A stretch of DNA of 64,000 nucleotides from assembly GCA_002633005.1 (NCBI GenBank), contig NMRA01000246.1, forward strand, positions 427,856 to 491,855, written 5' to 3'. Origin of the DNA: Phoronis australis. Lineage: Eukaryota > Phoronida > Phoronidae. This document shows, in pieces, positions 11,682-25,277 of this stretch (positions are counted from its first letter, which is position 1; each line of letters begins with the position of its first letter). Under the pieces are notes generated by a model. It worked only from the letters and a program-made list of their open reading frames with translations. It was not told where the DNA came from and searched no databases. The position numbers were made by a program, and so were the translations under genes.

Positions 11682-14600
11682 TTAAAGTTCTTCTTTCTTG
11701 ATCTTTTTGTCGTAGTTCGGATACTTCTTAATATACCCCATAATGAAGTCAGAGAAAGCTGTAAGGGTTCTTTCGCTTTTGTAGTCCTCTAGAAAATAGC
11801 CGCTTCTATAAATTCGCAAAGTGGGAAACCCCCAAGCCTGTAAAAGACGTAACTTTATCAATATCACACAGACGTGTTATTATTTTCAAATGTGAAGAGC
11901 CAGTCGTGTAAATTCTTTACTTCGACTGTTTCTTCTGACAAACGCATGCGCAGAATTATCAAAAGATTCACGACTGAAACATAAACAGGCACCCGTGTCT
12001 CGACCTAATAGTTCAGTAAATTATGAGCAGAGGATCTGCAAGGGTCAGTCTCGTTCGTAGTTTTCGTTATGTACTTAGCAAATCAATCAAAACAGACTTT
12101 CACAATAACATCTCATTTTGTATCTAATCGTGAGTAATTACTGGTACCTTGTATTCGATGGTCAAAACTCCTTTGAGATGAGCTCAAAACAAGAAAAACA
12201 CCGGCGATTTTATGAAAGTAGTTGGCTGGAAAGAGTGATAAGGTTAATTGCCAATTAGCTAGTTGCTGTGGTTACACTTACGCTATGCTCTGTGCCACAG
12301 AAGTCTTTGTCTTCTCCTGAACAATCGATCTGAGCCACCTTTACTTTCTTGTAAGGTTTGAACTGTTTGGCCAAGTCCGCCCAGGTTGGTTTCATTCGAG
12401 TACAAAATCCACACCTTCGAACGACAAGATACGTGTCAACAGCACACAAACCTAATTATGTTTTCCAATCCAACTTCTAGTGCGTCGCGCACATTTTTAT
12501 GACAAAGCAGTCATATTGGTACAAAGCCAGAAGCCAGTAGACTTATACGTTAGTAGTGTCCCGACAATGAATTTCTTTCGCAAACACATTTGATTTCTTG
12601 CAGATAACGAAATTGATCAATTATATTATTTTTCGAATAGTTTTCTAGGTGTAAACGTTCCTCTGAACAATTCATTTCCATTGAAGTACATGCAACCATG
12701 CCTACAAACTTCTGATTGTGTTGATCGGTAAGTCTGTATCCTAATTTTTTATATGTCATTTTGTTCATACAATCATGCAAACGTTTGCAGAGCACTGATC
12801 GTGTAAATATACGCATCAGGAATCACTTCATCACTTTTCGGTTTAGAAAATGGAAGCCTGCTGTGGAATTTTGCAGAAGCAAATTGTAAACCCATAACCT
12901 CGATATTTTGACATGACAACAGCCACACACTACAAACTTCGTAGCACCTTCTATCGAGTATCATGCACAATTGTGTACACAGGGGGTATTTGAAGTATCC
13001 TCCTATTCCTGTCAACAAGCGAACTTTGGTGATGGAGGATTGCTGGTCGACATTATTAGTTACACAGTGGTGAAATTCAATATAATATAATATAATATAA
13101 TATAATATAATATAATATAATATAATAAAGTTCTGTAAGAGGTAAGAGAAAAAGAAGCTTACACCTAAACAGTGCACAACAACAACAGTATTTAGCATCT
13201 TTGGTTTCGAAACCAGCCTCAGTACCTACAGCCGTGAATTGTCTTCTTTCATATACTTTAAAACTTTAACTTTGTTTAAGTACTACTAGGCTAATGCCGA
13301 TCGCGTTTATTTCAGAGGTCATTTGCGGTACATGGCGCCCGTGTACAAACTGCTAACCTCGTGAAAAATCCATACTTACGTTGGTGAGTAGAACATAACA
13401 AAGACCAGCCTGTTCTTCACGAGTTTGTCGAATGTTTTCGATGTCAGCTCCATGATGTCTGACTGCCAAACAATTGAAAACAACAAGCATTTCACGAGTA
13501 TTCGGACATTTAATGATCAGCCACTATAACTAAAGATTTAGACCCTCAAATGAAATAGAAATGCAGCCACATCACCGCTTTGCAGCTTTTGGATTTTAAC
13601 GGAAACCACGGGACTATTATCACTTCAAATTTTTGTGTTTATGTAAATGTGTGCTCCGACATCGGTTGCATCCATAGTATGCTCGCGGGGCCACAGCCAG
13701 ACAATACATGTGCATGTAATTTTCGAAGTCCTTATAAACTGCGAGCGCAACGTATGTCTGCCATAAATGTTACTCTTGTTTTTAATTTTAGCATTTTAAT
13801 TTTACTTGACTGCTTCCAAAACCGTCGAAATGACGTCATACTAAAAAACGAATTGCATGACCACGTCACGTTTTAGATAAATTGCTTTCATGTGTCAATT
13901 TCTGTTGTACTGTATATGGCGTGTATTTAGGCATTTTGATCTATGTGCGATACTGAGCCTCTATCACGAATTAGGCGCACGCGCCTAGATGTGAAACTCT
14001 AATGAGTAATATTATGCGAGTGAAACTTGACTTACCCAAAACAATATTATTAGACCGTGACGTGAATTAAACTGTTGAATCAAACCCGCGTTCCGTTGAA
14101 CTTTGGAAACACTACACTTTGACGACTTAAAGCTGTAAAATTTGCCTCAATCTTTTTACTTTTTCGAATGAAAAGTGGTTTCATAGATTTCAAAGAATTA
14201 GGAGTCATTATTTCTTGAGACCACCTTCGGCGTATTGATACGATGTGTCGTGAATACTAAATCCAGTTGTAGAGTCTGGATGCCAGCAATAACGAACTTT
14301 TTTCGAGTTAAGGACATCTTCTCAAATTTGACTAAGGAACACTTTGAGAACAGTTTCATAACGGTGAACGGTATAACTAAAATTTGTTTCGAGACGGAAA
14401 GCCGGCTATGTTAAACGAAAACTATTTAAAACGGTCAAAAATACGTACAAAGACCATTTAATCCAATAACTATTTTGACGGTAATTGGTATGAAACTGTT
14501 AGCAAAAGTTCGCGCTAGGAAGCGAAATTCATTGTGCGGATTTACTTGTGTGTTTGCAAGATTGCTTCTTTGGTTCTTAATTGTAAATAGATGTTCGTTA

Positions 14601-17600
14601 AGCTCAGACAGGCATTTGTGGCTCTACACGATAACTCAATAAACGCCTCCTTATCCATAAAATATTAGACTTAAACCTCATACAGTATGCAGTCACAACT
14701 AGTACGGTCTGTCGTTCTTAGAAAAGAAAAAGACACGATCAAATTGCAAACTGTACCGAATGGCTGATACTAAATACATGACTAAAACTTTTACCTCCCG
14801 GAACATTTACAAGTTACATGACACAGAACTGCTATCTCACTTTATTAGACTAAATTCTTCAGGGTCTAGTTTTGTTTCTCAATCACCATAACAACACGGC
14901 AACAGATTGTTCTTAGTCGCCGGGTTCTGTAATTTTTAGGTTATGCCGACGTAGTAAAATATTACTGTGTGAGATATTGAAATGAACGTCCAGTCAATGA
15001 AATATTACCTTCTTTTTAGGAAACGATTTCTTTGCTTTCATCTTCCTGATGTATGTCTCCAAGTTGTCTTCCGAGCGGCTTCCTTCATATTTGTCTACCT
15101 ATTGAAACACACAGCAGCAGTGAAGGTGAAGCAAGAATGTTCGCAAACAGGGTTGCGCCAAGCACAGACGGAAGACTGCAGAGCCCGAAAACGCAAGATC
15201 ACACACTCTTCGCCAGATACCATCATGCATTAGCTCAACCTCTGGCATGGGGCGATATCCAATTTCCGACTTTGAGCTACAAGAACATTAAGTAGCCAAG
15301 TAGGGTTCTTAAATGTTCTCTCATTCTTCATGAACTAGGGATAGGTTACAAATTGGTGCATTTTGCTGCTTGAGTAACATGTACAGTTGCACGGATGAGT
15401 TGAGTTTCTGCTCGATGTCAAGGAACGTTGGAGCTAGGCAAATTTGAGATTCGTGTATAAAATCAGCGATACTTTCGAGAGGACAGCATGGAATTCAAAG
15501 CATAGCTTGAACTTGATTTGTTTTTGTGGATTAAATTCTAGTCGAACTCAAGCCTGCAATTCAGCTGCTGAATGTTGTTTTCTCTAAACACTCGTCAAGT
15601 TAAAGTAAAGTCAGGGTTTGTGTGCAATTAGTGATAAACTATCTTTCCTCCAAGACGAGTGTTGAGAAAAGACAACTGGTACACTTGTAAGATGTTAGGC
15701 TCCATATGCATTTGCAAGCGTTGCAAACTCTCATGTGGCCACTGCCTTATTGTGGCAGTTATGCAACATCTTGGCGGTGACCTTCATGTAATTGTGTTTT
15801 GTATATCAAATATCCAGGTGAAATCTAAAACACACGACCCAAAAGTATTTCTAAGACTGCTTTAGTTCCCTGTTTCTTCATTTTCAGTCAAAATCGAGTT
15901 TCAATGCCATTAAAATGTCACCCATTGAAATCAAAGGTGTTAGCCTTAGGTCGGGATTGTCACCATATTCGTCTCTTCAAAAACACATACTTATTCTCAT
16001 TCCTAACACCAATGTGAATGAACAGCATTACAGACACATTAAGCAAATCAAAATAAATTTATTCTGATTTGAATTTTGCCGCAACTGGATGAGTATCATA
16101 CATTCTATTTTCTTTACATAAACTAATCTAATAAACCTTTCTTGAACAACACAGCGACCAGCTACAAATTTCAGTTACTCGACCAGAGGCACCATTTTGT
16201 TGTGGTGACATTTTTATATGAGATAAATTTCCTGGCCTCCCTAAATCAGCTTCTGCTTACAATGGAATTGAAACTGAATCAAGGGGGAACTGCGACGCCG
16301 TCTTTAGTTTGTCCAGAGATCACGTCTTGCGACGGAAACCATGAAACAGCTCAAATCAAAATGATAGTACATGTACACTCGCGTCGACCATCTAATCAAG
16401 AAATCATGCCAACTTGCCTGTTTACCATTGAAGAACCAGAGTAGCGTTGGGTAACCTTGAATGCCATATTCAGCACAAGTGTTGGTGTCTTTTGTGCAGT
16501 CTACCTGTAAACAGATATTCTTACCGCTTTATTTGTTAATCTATACTTCACACATATACTGTATTTACTAAGTTGTATTCTGGATCAACACCTTGACTTC
16601 GAAGAAAATTTGAATACGTTTTTTATCTGAAGCTTCTAGTAGAGCGTTAGGGAAGATATACTCAACATTCCGTATTAACAAGAATCTAGGATTAGAAACA
16701 TTTAAAACTTTATTTAATTCATGTGTAGCACCAATTTTGGATTACAGATCATCTGTTTGGGGTTACAAAAATTTTGGTAATGATGAAAATATCCAAAAAA
16801 GATATGCCTTTTTATCTAGGGGTCAACCAATTTAAAGCCACTCATGTTGTTAGTGGTGACATGGGGTGGGACTCGACCGGAAACATGTTGGGGATTTCTA
16901 TGGGAGTACTCTGTTGGTAGAAACGGTTGGATAGACGGAATCAAACTTCGTTTAACATAACTGGCATGCAATCATGTTTTCAAAATTTGACTGCTTGTAA
17001 CATAGTAGATGCTTGAAACAAACTATTCGAATACTCGAAACTTGTTTGGACTGAGTCTGTTGTAACAAAACCCAAGTTAAGATCCTGTATTTTATTTAAG
17101 CACCGGTTTTTAATTGAACCGCATGTGAAGCTTAAGTTATCTCGTTCTGAGCGATCTCTTTTGGCTCAGTTTAGAGCAGGACATCTCCCATTGTACTTGG
17201 AAACTAGTCGGTATGTAAACACTCTTGTAAGTGAAAGACTTTGTTTGTGTTGTGATACTCATTCTGTGGATGATGAGCTATATTTTGTGTTTAATTTTTC
17301 TCTTTGTAAATCACGGAGGTCTATTCTGTTTCACAATGTTTCACTTCAAGTCCCGAACTTTGCAGATTTCAGAAGATTAGATACGTTGAAACTACTGTTT
17401 CAGTATTTCCCTAGGCAATTCGCCAAATATATCAAGTCTGGTTTTTAACTCAGAAACCGTCGCATTTCTGGTACATCTTAATTGTGTGGTTGAAGTGACT
17501 AGTAAGCCCAAATGGGCTGGGTACTTATTTTTCTTAGGAATGTTATATCTATAACTGTTTGAATTAATTATAATTAATAAATACAAAACAAAACAATACA

Positions 17601-20600
17601 ATATAATACAATACAATACATTACAATACAACACATACGTACGTTCATACACACATACATACAAACAAGCATACTACAAACATACATACATGTACATGCA
17701 TCCATACATACATTAATCAATGGTATTAAAATGACTAGATTATCAATTGCTATTCACCACTGACTGTATGATTAACTCAGGGCTTATCAAGTATTAAGTG
17801 GAGTATCACTTGTTTCCGGTATACCTACCTGGGCGATTGTTACTCCTTTAAGATTGAAAGTTTCCGCCAGATGCACCCACAATGGCGCCAAATGTTTACA
17901 GTGTCCACACCAGGGGGCGTAAAACTTGATGAAGAAGTGGCCAGACGAAGCACCTGGAAAGTTGTCCGCAGTGAGTTTTACGACTGCTTCTTCTATTTCT
18001 TCTTCTACATAGTTGTCTTCCTCCTCTTCTACGTCCTCTTCTCCTTCGTCTACTTCTCCTTTTTCTTCGTCCTCTCCGTTGCCGATCTTCCAAGAGAAAT
18101 TCAATAGTTCACCAGTATAAAGATAGCCAAGAACAATACCCATGCTATGCGGTTATTTACATTGATGCAATTCATGAGCATTTGCACTTTTAGGCCTACA
18201 TACTCATGTGTCTGTTTAAGCACCATAGGTAATTTGGTAGATAAAACTTTTCAGTGAAATAAAACATAATACATAATTCATTTCACCAGTGATGATGCTC
18301 TGTTGTTGTCAGCAGCAACAATTTTGCACTTTGCTTTGCACCTTTTTAAGTTGTTCTGTCAAGAATGTTTCCAACTCCTCTGAAGTCCTCTCGCCGTCAA
18401 ACAGCACGCTCTCACTCTTGTCATCGGAAAAGAATTTAATTCTGTAAGTTTGGAAACATGTGATTATTGACCACCCGCCATTTCAATGCCTGTTGGTCCT
18501 CAAAAATGATGGATCGTCTATCGGGAAGTTCAACTTAGTTGTTGAAGGACAGTCGGTGGGTACAATAAGTGATATTCATAACATTAATAACAAAATTAAT
18601 TTGATCACTTAAACGCCATCCTGTCACACTTATTCATCGAGGTAATTAATACAACAGCAAAACTTACCCAATAAATTTAAATCCGTTTTGTTCACAAAAC
18701 GTCGTCTCTTCTTCACAGTTTACCTGTTGGCAAAATAAACGTCACTATTTAACGATGTCTCGGTTTTAACAATAACGACATTATTATACAGCAGATATTG
18801 GCCAATCCCGATCATGTTATCTGGTCATAAGGCCGGACTGAGGGTGAACAATGTTGCCCTAGTCCGATGGCTGAGTACTTCCCCGGGGTATCCCTATGAC
18901 ATGATATGGCCGAGTGATTGGTCTATATTTGTTTTATTGTACCAACACTGGTGCTTCTTTGATCTGATTGGTTGTTCCTTATTAGATGGGCATTATTTGT
19001 TGCATGATCATCGTCTGCTCGTTTTGTTTACGTGATCAGGGGTCTATGATTTCTGCACCCAGAAATAGGTGAGATAACAAATACATCTGACTTCCGGTCG
19101 GCATGAATGAAAAGTGATCCCACGGCTATCTGGTCAACATTCGCAACAGCAGTTTTTGTTACTGAGTTGTAGCCAATCAGAGGACAGAAACTATGAATGC
19201 CATTCGCGTTGTTTGAAATACGTGTGAAGGTAGCGATATTCACGGCGGTGGCGATGATGACGATGGCGTCCATGATGATGATTGTAATGAGATGGACGAT
19301 GATTTTTTGTTTGGGAAGAACATGGTGAAGAAAATTATATCAATGATTATGACGAAGATGGAACTGGTGTCCACGAAAGTTAGCAAGATGACGGTGACGT
19401 TAATGGCAGCGATTACGGTGAAGAGTAAAATTTAGACTTAAAAGCACTAACCTTAACTATCTGCACCTTGGCTGATTCCTCATCGTTGTAATAGAAAGCC
19501 AAGTCATTCCAGATAGGAGCAAATTTCTTATAATGTCCACTCCTAAAAGAACAAAGCGAAAATGCTACACTACAAAAACATAAATCTGTTTTTTGTCACT
19601 TGTTTTTTACTTCAACTTCAAAAATACTGGTTGTACTGTGAAAACTGTTGGTCACCTACAGCACACACTGGGAGTTCAGTGCCATGCTGAACAGAACGTC
19701 ACTCATGGGATTGGTTCAATTCACGCGTCGGTGATATTTTACGATGTGCGAAACAAAGGAGTGTGTTAATTTTCAACGAGTTAAAACAGGTGATTGATCC
19801 AGCATGACTTCACGTGTCAGCGTGATTGTCACAGTAGGTTCCCTGGACATGTGCTCGTTGTCTTACAAATCTTTGTTACTGTTCAATGCGAACAAGTGTG
19901 TGCTCTTTAGTCTTACGCATTTTTAATTGCAGAGTTACATGTAACAAAACTCCTCGATTACCACCACAAAAACTGGACAAGAATGTCAAAATACACAGCT
20001 CTGCCCAAGTGGATTGTTTCGGTTGCATAATGTTTTTTGCAATAATCATAATTTTCCATCTGAACATTAGACAAACAAACTCAGGGTGCTATTTATACAC
20101 TTTACCTCAGTCGAAAGTGCATATTGTCTTATTTGCATGTAGACAATCTATGGTTATAAAACTTTTATAAATGAATACATGCATAGTTGGCTGTGCATGA
20201 TTGGGATACTCTGAAATGAATGTACAAAATGTCTTGGTTTTATTTTAAGAGCTACAAACGATTTATACCTCAAAATTTAAAGATATATTTTCACTATCAC
20301 GACAAATTATAAAACGAAATTTAAAGCAAACCAACTTACTCATAATCATTTCAAAATAATCCTCTTATTCAGCATGACGTTGTGTTTAAACAATTGAAAC
20401 AAAATGCAGGAAAGCATCCGTAGACTCAGTTTCTTGCGAGAAAAGCAAGAGACTTCTCAAAATCATGTGAGTGAAAAAGGAGCGTTTCATGAGTGTGTTC
20501 TACTGTTTACTAGCCTGGCTTAGCAAGGGGACCATTGAAGTGAATGGTCGGCAAGACAGGAGTGTGGAATTGTGGGATGAAATGCGGTGTTTCCGTTTCA

Positions 20601-21385
20601 TAATTCAAGATGTTCACTGCGAGTGCCTACTAATGTGTTGGTGTCGTTGCAATTCAAATTAAGTTCTCTTTTGATGCTTTCCATCAATATAAAAACTTTA
20701 AATTTCTGATGGCACATCCTCGAAATTACCGCCACAATTGAATGACACGGAAATTTTATGACTTCATGAAATCGACAATTAAGAAAGCAGAACAGGCTAG
20801 CGCTGTAATTAACAGATCAAAATGCTGATGTTTTAGCCATACACATTCAAGATGTTTTGAACTACAGTACCAATGTGACGTTATATAATGGATAGTGAAT
20901 CTTTAAAACGAGTAATGATAACGCAGTACTTGCTTTAATCATAGCGTTTGGAAATTAGTTCACTTCTTGGATAATTAGAAATGTCAACCATGTGAGACTA
21001 AAACAAGAAATACATGGCCAGGAGGTTACCTGAATTTTGCGGTATGAGGTGGCTCAATAAATCATGGCATTACAAACTTGGAGGGTCTAGTTCTTGCTAC
21101 AATCAGTTTTGAATGATGTTGCGGAATTTTACAAAATCTAAGCAATTGTATTAACTTGAAGAATGCTTTGCAATAGCTTTTTAAATTTTATGTGACGCGA
21201 GACATTAAATTATGCGTAATGTAAACTTACCAAGGTGCGTAAAACAGGACCAGATGTGGCGTCTCTTCAATAGCTTTAGACAGCTCTACTTCAGTGAGAG
21301 TTAAAGCGTTTGGCGCCAAATCCTCTGATTTGACCGTCCAAATAACTGTCGTGTAAAATATAAAAAAGAATGTCGGCTTCATCAT
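11682..21385 (-). CDS. TXNDC5-like protein B, three thioredoxin domains with a degenerate first domain
   Basis: Ten coding exons (- strand): 21231-21385, 19452-19542, 18668-18723, 18342-18441, 17829-18086, 16418-16504, 15009-15098, 13380-13462, 12282-12414, 11682-11837; 402 residues. A signal peptide (about residues 1-20) precedes domain 1, where the active site reads YAPW-SGHY (53-56) and the cis-proline motif is gone. An acidic linker (about 139-167) leads to domain 2 with APW-CGHC (194-197) and GYPT. Domain 3 has YSPT-CGFC (308-311) and GFPT. The C-terminus KEEL resembles an ER-retrieval signal. Intron phases equal those of gene A exon by exon, so it is a tandem duplicate of a TXNDC5/ERp46-type ER oxidoreductase. 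Exon 6 uses a GC donor (CAG|GCAAGT). The exon 4 donor (GTGCAA) is weak and that end may be off by four codons. Role inferred: ER disulfide chemistry with at most two active domains. Confidence 0.88.
13079..13127. repeat. (TATAA)n microsatellite
   Basis: About nine uninterrupted TATAA units in intron 8 of TXNDC5-like gene B. Open frames read through it are artefacts of the repeat. Confidence 0.95.
16640..17590 (+). mobile_element. 3' fragment of a dead non-LTR retrotransposon
   Basis: Antisense to gene B inside its intron 5. A decayed RT thumb-like block ([20 protein letters not shown], about 16700-16755) is followed after several stops by an open stretch (17125-17448) ending a typical LINE C-terminus with a CLCC...H-type cysteine cluster and R-x-x-L spacing. 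The segment runs into a CAATA/CATAC-type microsatellite tail, as often seen at LINE 3' ends. The clade (CR1/L2-like) is a guess. Confidence 0.55.
17585..17715. repeat. CAATA/CATAC-type microsatellite
   Basis: Imperfect pentamer (ACAAT) and tetramer (ACAT) repeats that follow the LINE 3' fragment directly, about 115 bases from the end of exon 5 of gene B. Confidence 0.85.
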
Positions 21386-21390
21386 TCTGT

Positions 21391-21436
21391 CCACGTCAAC
21401 ACCACTAAGATGGTGGCTATGAAAAGGATGACGTGT
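21391..21436. promoter_or_regulatory. Two UPRE-like TGACGTG motifs upstream of gene B
   Basis: CCACGTCA at 21391-21398 (TGACGTGG on the gene strand) and TGACGTGT at 21429-21436 lie within about 50 bases of the gene B start codon. TGACGTGG/A is the known core bound by XBP1/ATF6 in the unfolded protein response. Because the first site is only six bases from the ATG it may be transcribed, unless the start site is very close. Function is inferred; 8-bp matches can arise by chance. Confidence 0.35.
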
Positions 21437-22860
21437 AATTCGACACTGCTATTTATGCCGTTTAGGTAGCCACCTGATTCTCACTCGGCGGTTCAATACC
21501 CCGTTGAGTAACTTAAGGTATATCGGCATAACGGCGGTATATAACACGTGTGTCGTATTGCACTACCGCTATGATTTTTTATTGAGTAGTAATGCAAGAA
21601 CCCGACGCTCACGGTGGGCGACTTACGCTTAATAGATCGTGAATATTTATGCTGTATTCACGAAGACGTGGACCATTTACAAGAAGGCATACAGGAAGAG
21701 CGATTAAAAAGAAAATAATGCGCCGTAAGATCACCACTGGTGACAAGAGCCTTTAACTCGAAGTTACGTCATCGAAATTAAAGCAGATCTCTTGTCTGGT
21801 CGGTTGTGTCAAAAAATATGAAGGTAGATCCGACGTTCGCATTTGAATTGTTCACATAGCGATCACGAGTTCGATCTCTCGTGATTGGGCGGCAAGTGAA
21901 CGCTAGCTTAAATTACAACTAATATCGACCCAAATTGAAAAAGCTTATGTACAAAATGCTAAAGGATTATCTTGGATCACCTTTTAAGGGACAGTTGTTA
22001 AACTGCCTCTAATTTAAAAATGCTGAAAATATAACACTCAGGGCCATTTTTCCAGCACGTTCACACTAAAATTTATTTTCTGGGTCAAATGTTTACACGA
22101 TTAATTTAATGCACCTACACATGCAATGATGTCGCAAGTTTCAGTTATGTGACCTTGATTGGAGTTGTGAAAATTGTGGCAATCAGGGAAATTGTGTCAA
22201 ACTGGTGGAATAAAAAACCGTGGAGAAATTGAGCGAAATTGTGACGACAGGGTTCAAATTACCGTGAAAACCCAAACATCCTAAGGCCGCCACCATACTC
22301 ACGGCCATCACCAGTGAAAGTAGTCACTGAATGGCCGGGTTCACTAGCGATAATGCGAAATGATCCAGCACTGAAACATTCATAAGACAATGAAAACAAC
22401 CTACCATTTTGCCAGCTACAGCTCAGAATCAACTTAGAACCGGTATGCTACGGTCCATTTACTATACATACAGAAATAAAAATAACAAGATGTCACGAGG
22501 TTTATTTTTGATTTTTGAGTCATCTTCACTGACGCGGTGCTTGCGAAGACCAACGAGGAGTCTGGCCTTAATGTGGATAGTCAAGTTTTGTAGTTCCGGA
22601 AAAAGCCCAATAAGTCCAAAATGTTGAGTATTTTCACTGCCGTATTTTCATAATCGGTATTTTTGGAATGGAACGTGAACATCATTTTGTTCAAAATACC
22701 AATACGGCGTATATGTAGCCTAAATCTCAATCGGCAAAATCTGTCCCAAAGCCGGCCTTTTGATTCCGAACTCCACTCCTTATGATCAGAGACGGGAAGG
22801 TAGCTAGCAAAATATCATAGTTACAATTTGTCAATTTTTATCCTTGGGCAATTTTTAAAG
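21437..22860. other. Intergenic, upstream region of gene B
   Basis: About 1.4 kb with no recognised exon. A GTTCGATCTC sequence near 21870 resembles a B box but has no convincing A box at tRNA spacing. The rest is unremarkable. Confidence 0.35.
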
Positions 22861-22865
22861 CATCG

Positions 22866-23665
22866 TAAAATATGAAAAATATCAAAGCGCCGGATCCTGA
22901 TGCATTCTCAGTAGAATTCCTTAGATTTTTGGGGTGATCTGTCAGTCATCATCATAAGATCGTTCGTTTAATTATACAGCTGGCTCCCTACAGGCCAGTC
23001 AAAACCAGGGCCGTATTGCTCTCATTCCTAAGGGGAATAATTCTAGAGAACACCTGGTGAACTGTGCAAGATTGCATGAAATATTCCCAAATAGGAACTC
23101 AAGTAAGTCCTCTAAATATTTCAATTATGCCGCGTATTTGTGTCGTTCTTTACTCACAGATCCAATCTTTTTCTGTGATTTCATCTTTATTATGAGCGCC
23201 TCCTAATTTTCCAATATTGTTGATTCGATGTAGAGTTCATTCTCGATTTCTACTAAAGCAAAAATTGACTTAGTTTTGAATCCAAAACAACACAAAAGGA
23301 CAATCACCATTTATACCCACGCAGTAGATTTAAGGATCTTAGTCGAGTCCCTGTTTATGAATTTAATGCAACAAGCATCGGAGAGTTACCTTATTTCGTT
23401 GCTCAATGTGTCTTACAAAATATTATCGAGTTCTGTTGCTCGCTGTATTAAAAATACCTGTGATTCTTTTATTAACAAGACTCAGACAGCATTTATAAAA
23501 GGAAGATTTATAGATGAAAACACCAGGACTACATGTATTTGCGATCTCATGCATTACCGACAGCCGTAACGTCCCAGCTCTGCTGGTCTTTGTAGACTCT
23601 CATAAAGCCTTTAATTCTGTGTCCCGTGATTTCGTCTGCAACGCTTTAGCTTTTTCAATTTTGGA
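22866..23665 (+). mobile_element. Dead L1-like RT fragment with an internal insertion
   Basis: Relic RT blocks in order: IKAPDPDAFSVEFLRFLG (from about 22880; the family motif is SPGPDGF..EF), IALIPKGNNSREHL (about 23010), SLLNVSYKILSSSVA and FIKGRFIDENTR (about 23395-23530), then FVDSHKAFNSVSRDF (about 23590; normally DFEKAFDS). The same blocks are found in the L1-like element at 44-47 kb. The expected NWRPISLL continuation after REHL is interrupted by about 320 bases (roughly 23062-23383), so another sequence seems to have inserted. Many stops; inactive. Confidence 0.65.
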
Positions 23666-23669
23666 CACA

Positions 23670-25150
23670 ATTTGTCCGTAAACTCGAACCAAATCAGCAT
23701 GAATTCACCTACGAATATTTTCCTTTAAGTCGAAGATGTCGTTACGGTGAGCCAGTGTCGTCATACAAGTAGTTATTTATTGTGTGTGTGGATAGATCAT
23801 GTCTTTTATATATCAAGAAACGACAGGAATCTGAAGGGTGTCAAATTCGGTAACAAAGAACTCAAAATTATCAAATATTTTCTCAGTGACTATTCCAGAA
23901 GAAATCCTTGAGACCACTACACAGAGGTCATTCCACTGGGATAAACATGTACCATTAGCGCAGCGAGTGAACAACCGAGTTCAATGTGACTAATTTCTCT
24001 AGCTTATAGGGGATAAGGACATACTGTACATGTACAGTCACGCTGAAAGCGCAAAAATGCGATTTGGGGGGCGCCAAAGAATGGAATAGAAAATAACAAA
24101 AAGGCCACTGAGGTGGCGCAAAATGCGCCAATTCTGTCCGAAAATACCTGTAAGGCGTCATATTTACCACATTCTATAAAAATTACTCAGGAACTCTCAG
24201 ATACAGAGGCAAACGAGAAAAATACAATTGACATAGGCCTGCTGTGTACAGTGGACACAGCCGTAGTCAGATCAGTAGATCCAAAAAGAAGCTGCCACGC
24301 TCGTTAACTTCACAGCAACACATCAGCGAAATATCACAAAACCACTTCAAAGGGTTTAGGAGATACAGCACTACGCACAAATATCGAATGAGGCAATTTA
24401 CATTTCCACACATTCAGTGCTTCTAATACAAACATGAAGTGATGCAGGTGAGACTTTGGCATGATTACTGCCCGGCTCTGAGCTGATAAAGGTTTGAAGC
24501 TCCAATATCAATGATCGCAGTCTTAGGTACTTGAGATGGGGACAATTAGCCCCAGATTCGGACAAAAATTACGAAAAATGGCGCAACACAAGAAAAACTT
24601 CAGGAAACGCAATCAACAACGGTAAATCATACGACAAATCAAGCCACAAAATCAGACAGGGTCAATCAATTTACCGTTTCCCGTAGGTTACAACTTTCAA
24701 GTTGACAATCCCATGGGTATACAGTAGGCCTACAGATTGCAGTAAAGCGGGTCGACAAGCACTTTAATGGGACATCAATAGAAAACGTTCCTCAAGGTTT
24801 GTGTACTAGTGAGCCGAGGGTCTACAAAAAAGCTCCTAAGGGGAAGTTCCAGCAGAATGAGATAGATCACTGTTTAACTTACCTTTTTTGGTATTTACTA
24901 CTCTCATCCTCCATCAATGTGGGTTCCAAACATTCAGTCTGAGACTGCCAGGTACACGATTATTTTTGGAGTCAAATTCTTGTCTTTGTGCCACAAGCAC
25001 CGATTTAGTGAAAAGTGGCGTCAACACTAGCGTGGTGAAGTGTCCAATTTCATCCGTGTTGTTCCAAAATTTTTCCCCAGGTCTGATGTCTACACCACCA
25101 CAAAAAACATGGAGACAGAAAACAGAGTGTTTTTTGGTCTCACTCAGTTA
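23670..25150. other. Intergenic, nothing recognised
   Basis: Between the L1-like fragment and the probable 3' UTR of gene A. Short open frames show no known motif. Confidence 0.35.
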
Positions 25151-25277
25151 ATGGTTTTATTTTTAAAACTGTTATATGTACACGAAATTAAAAATTATCC
25201 TTGGTAATGTATATATTGCACACAGAAAAAACCACAATATGACAGTCACAGTCACAGTCGACACTAGAAATAAAATC

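Noticed and set aside
12773-13198. 141-codon open frame on the - strand
   Set aside because: Driven by the TATAA microsatellite inside intron 8 of gene B.
17871-18107. Open frame rich in Phe/Ser on the + strand
   Set aside because: Antisense shadow of the acidic-linker exon of gene B.
21840-21895. tRNA gene from a GTTCGATCTC B-box-like site
   Set aside because: No A box at proper distance and no cloverleaf.
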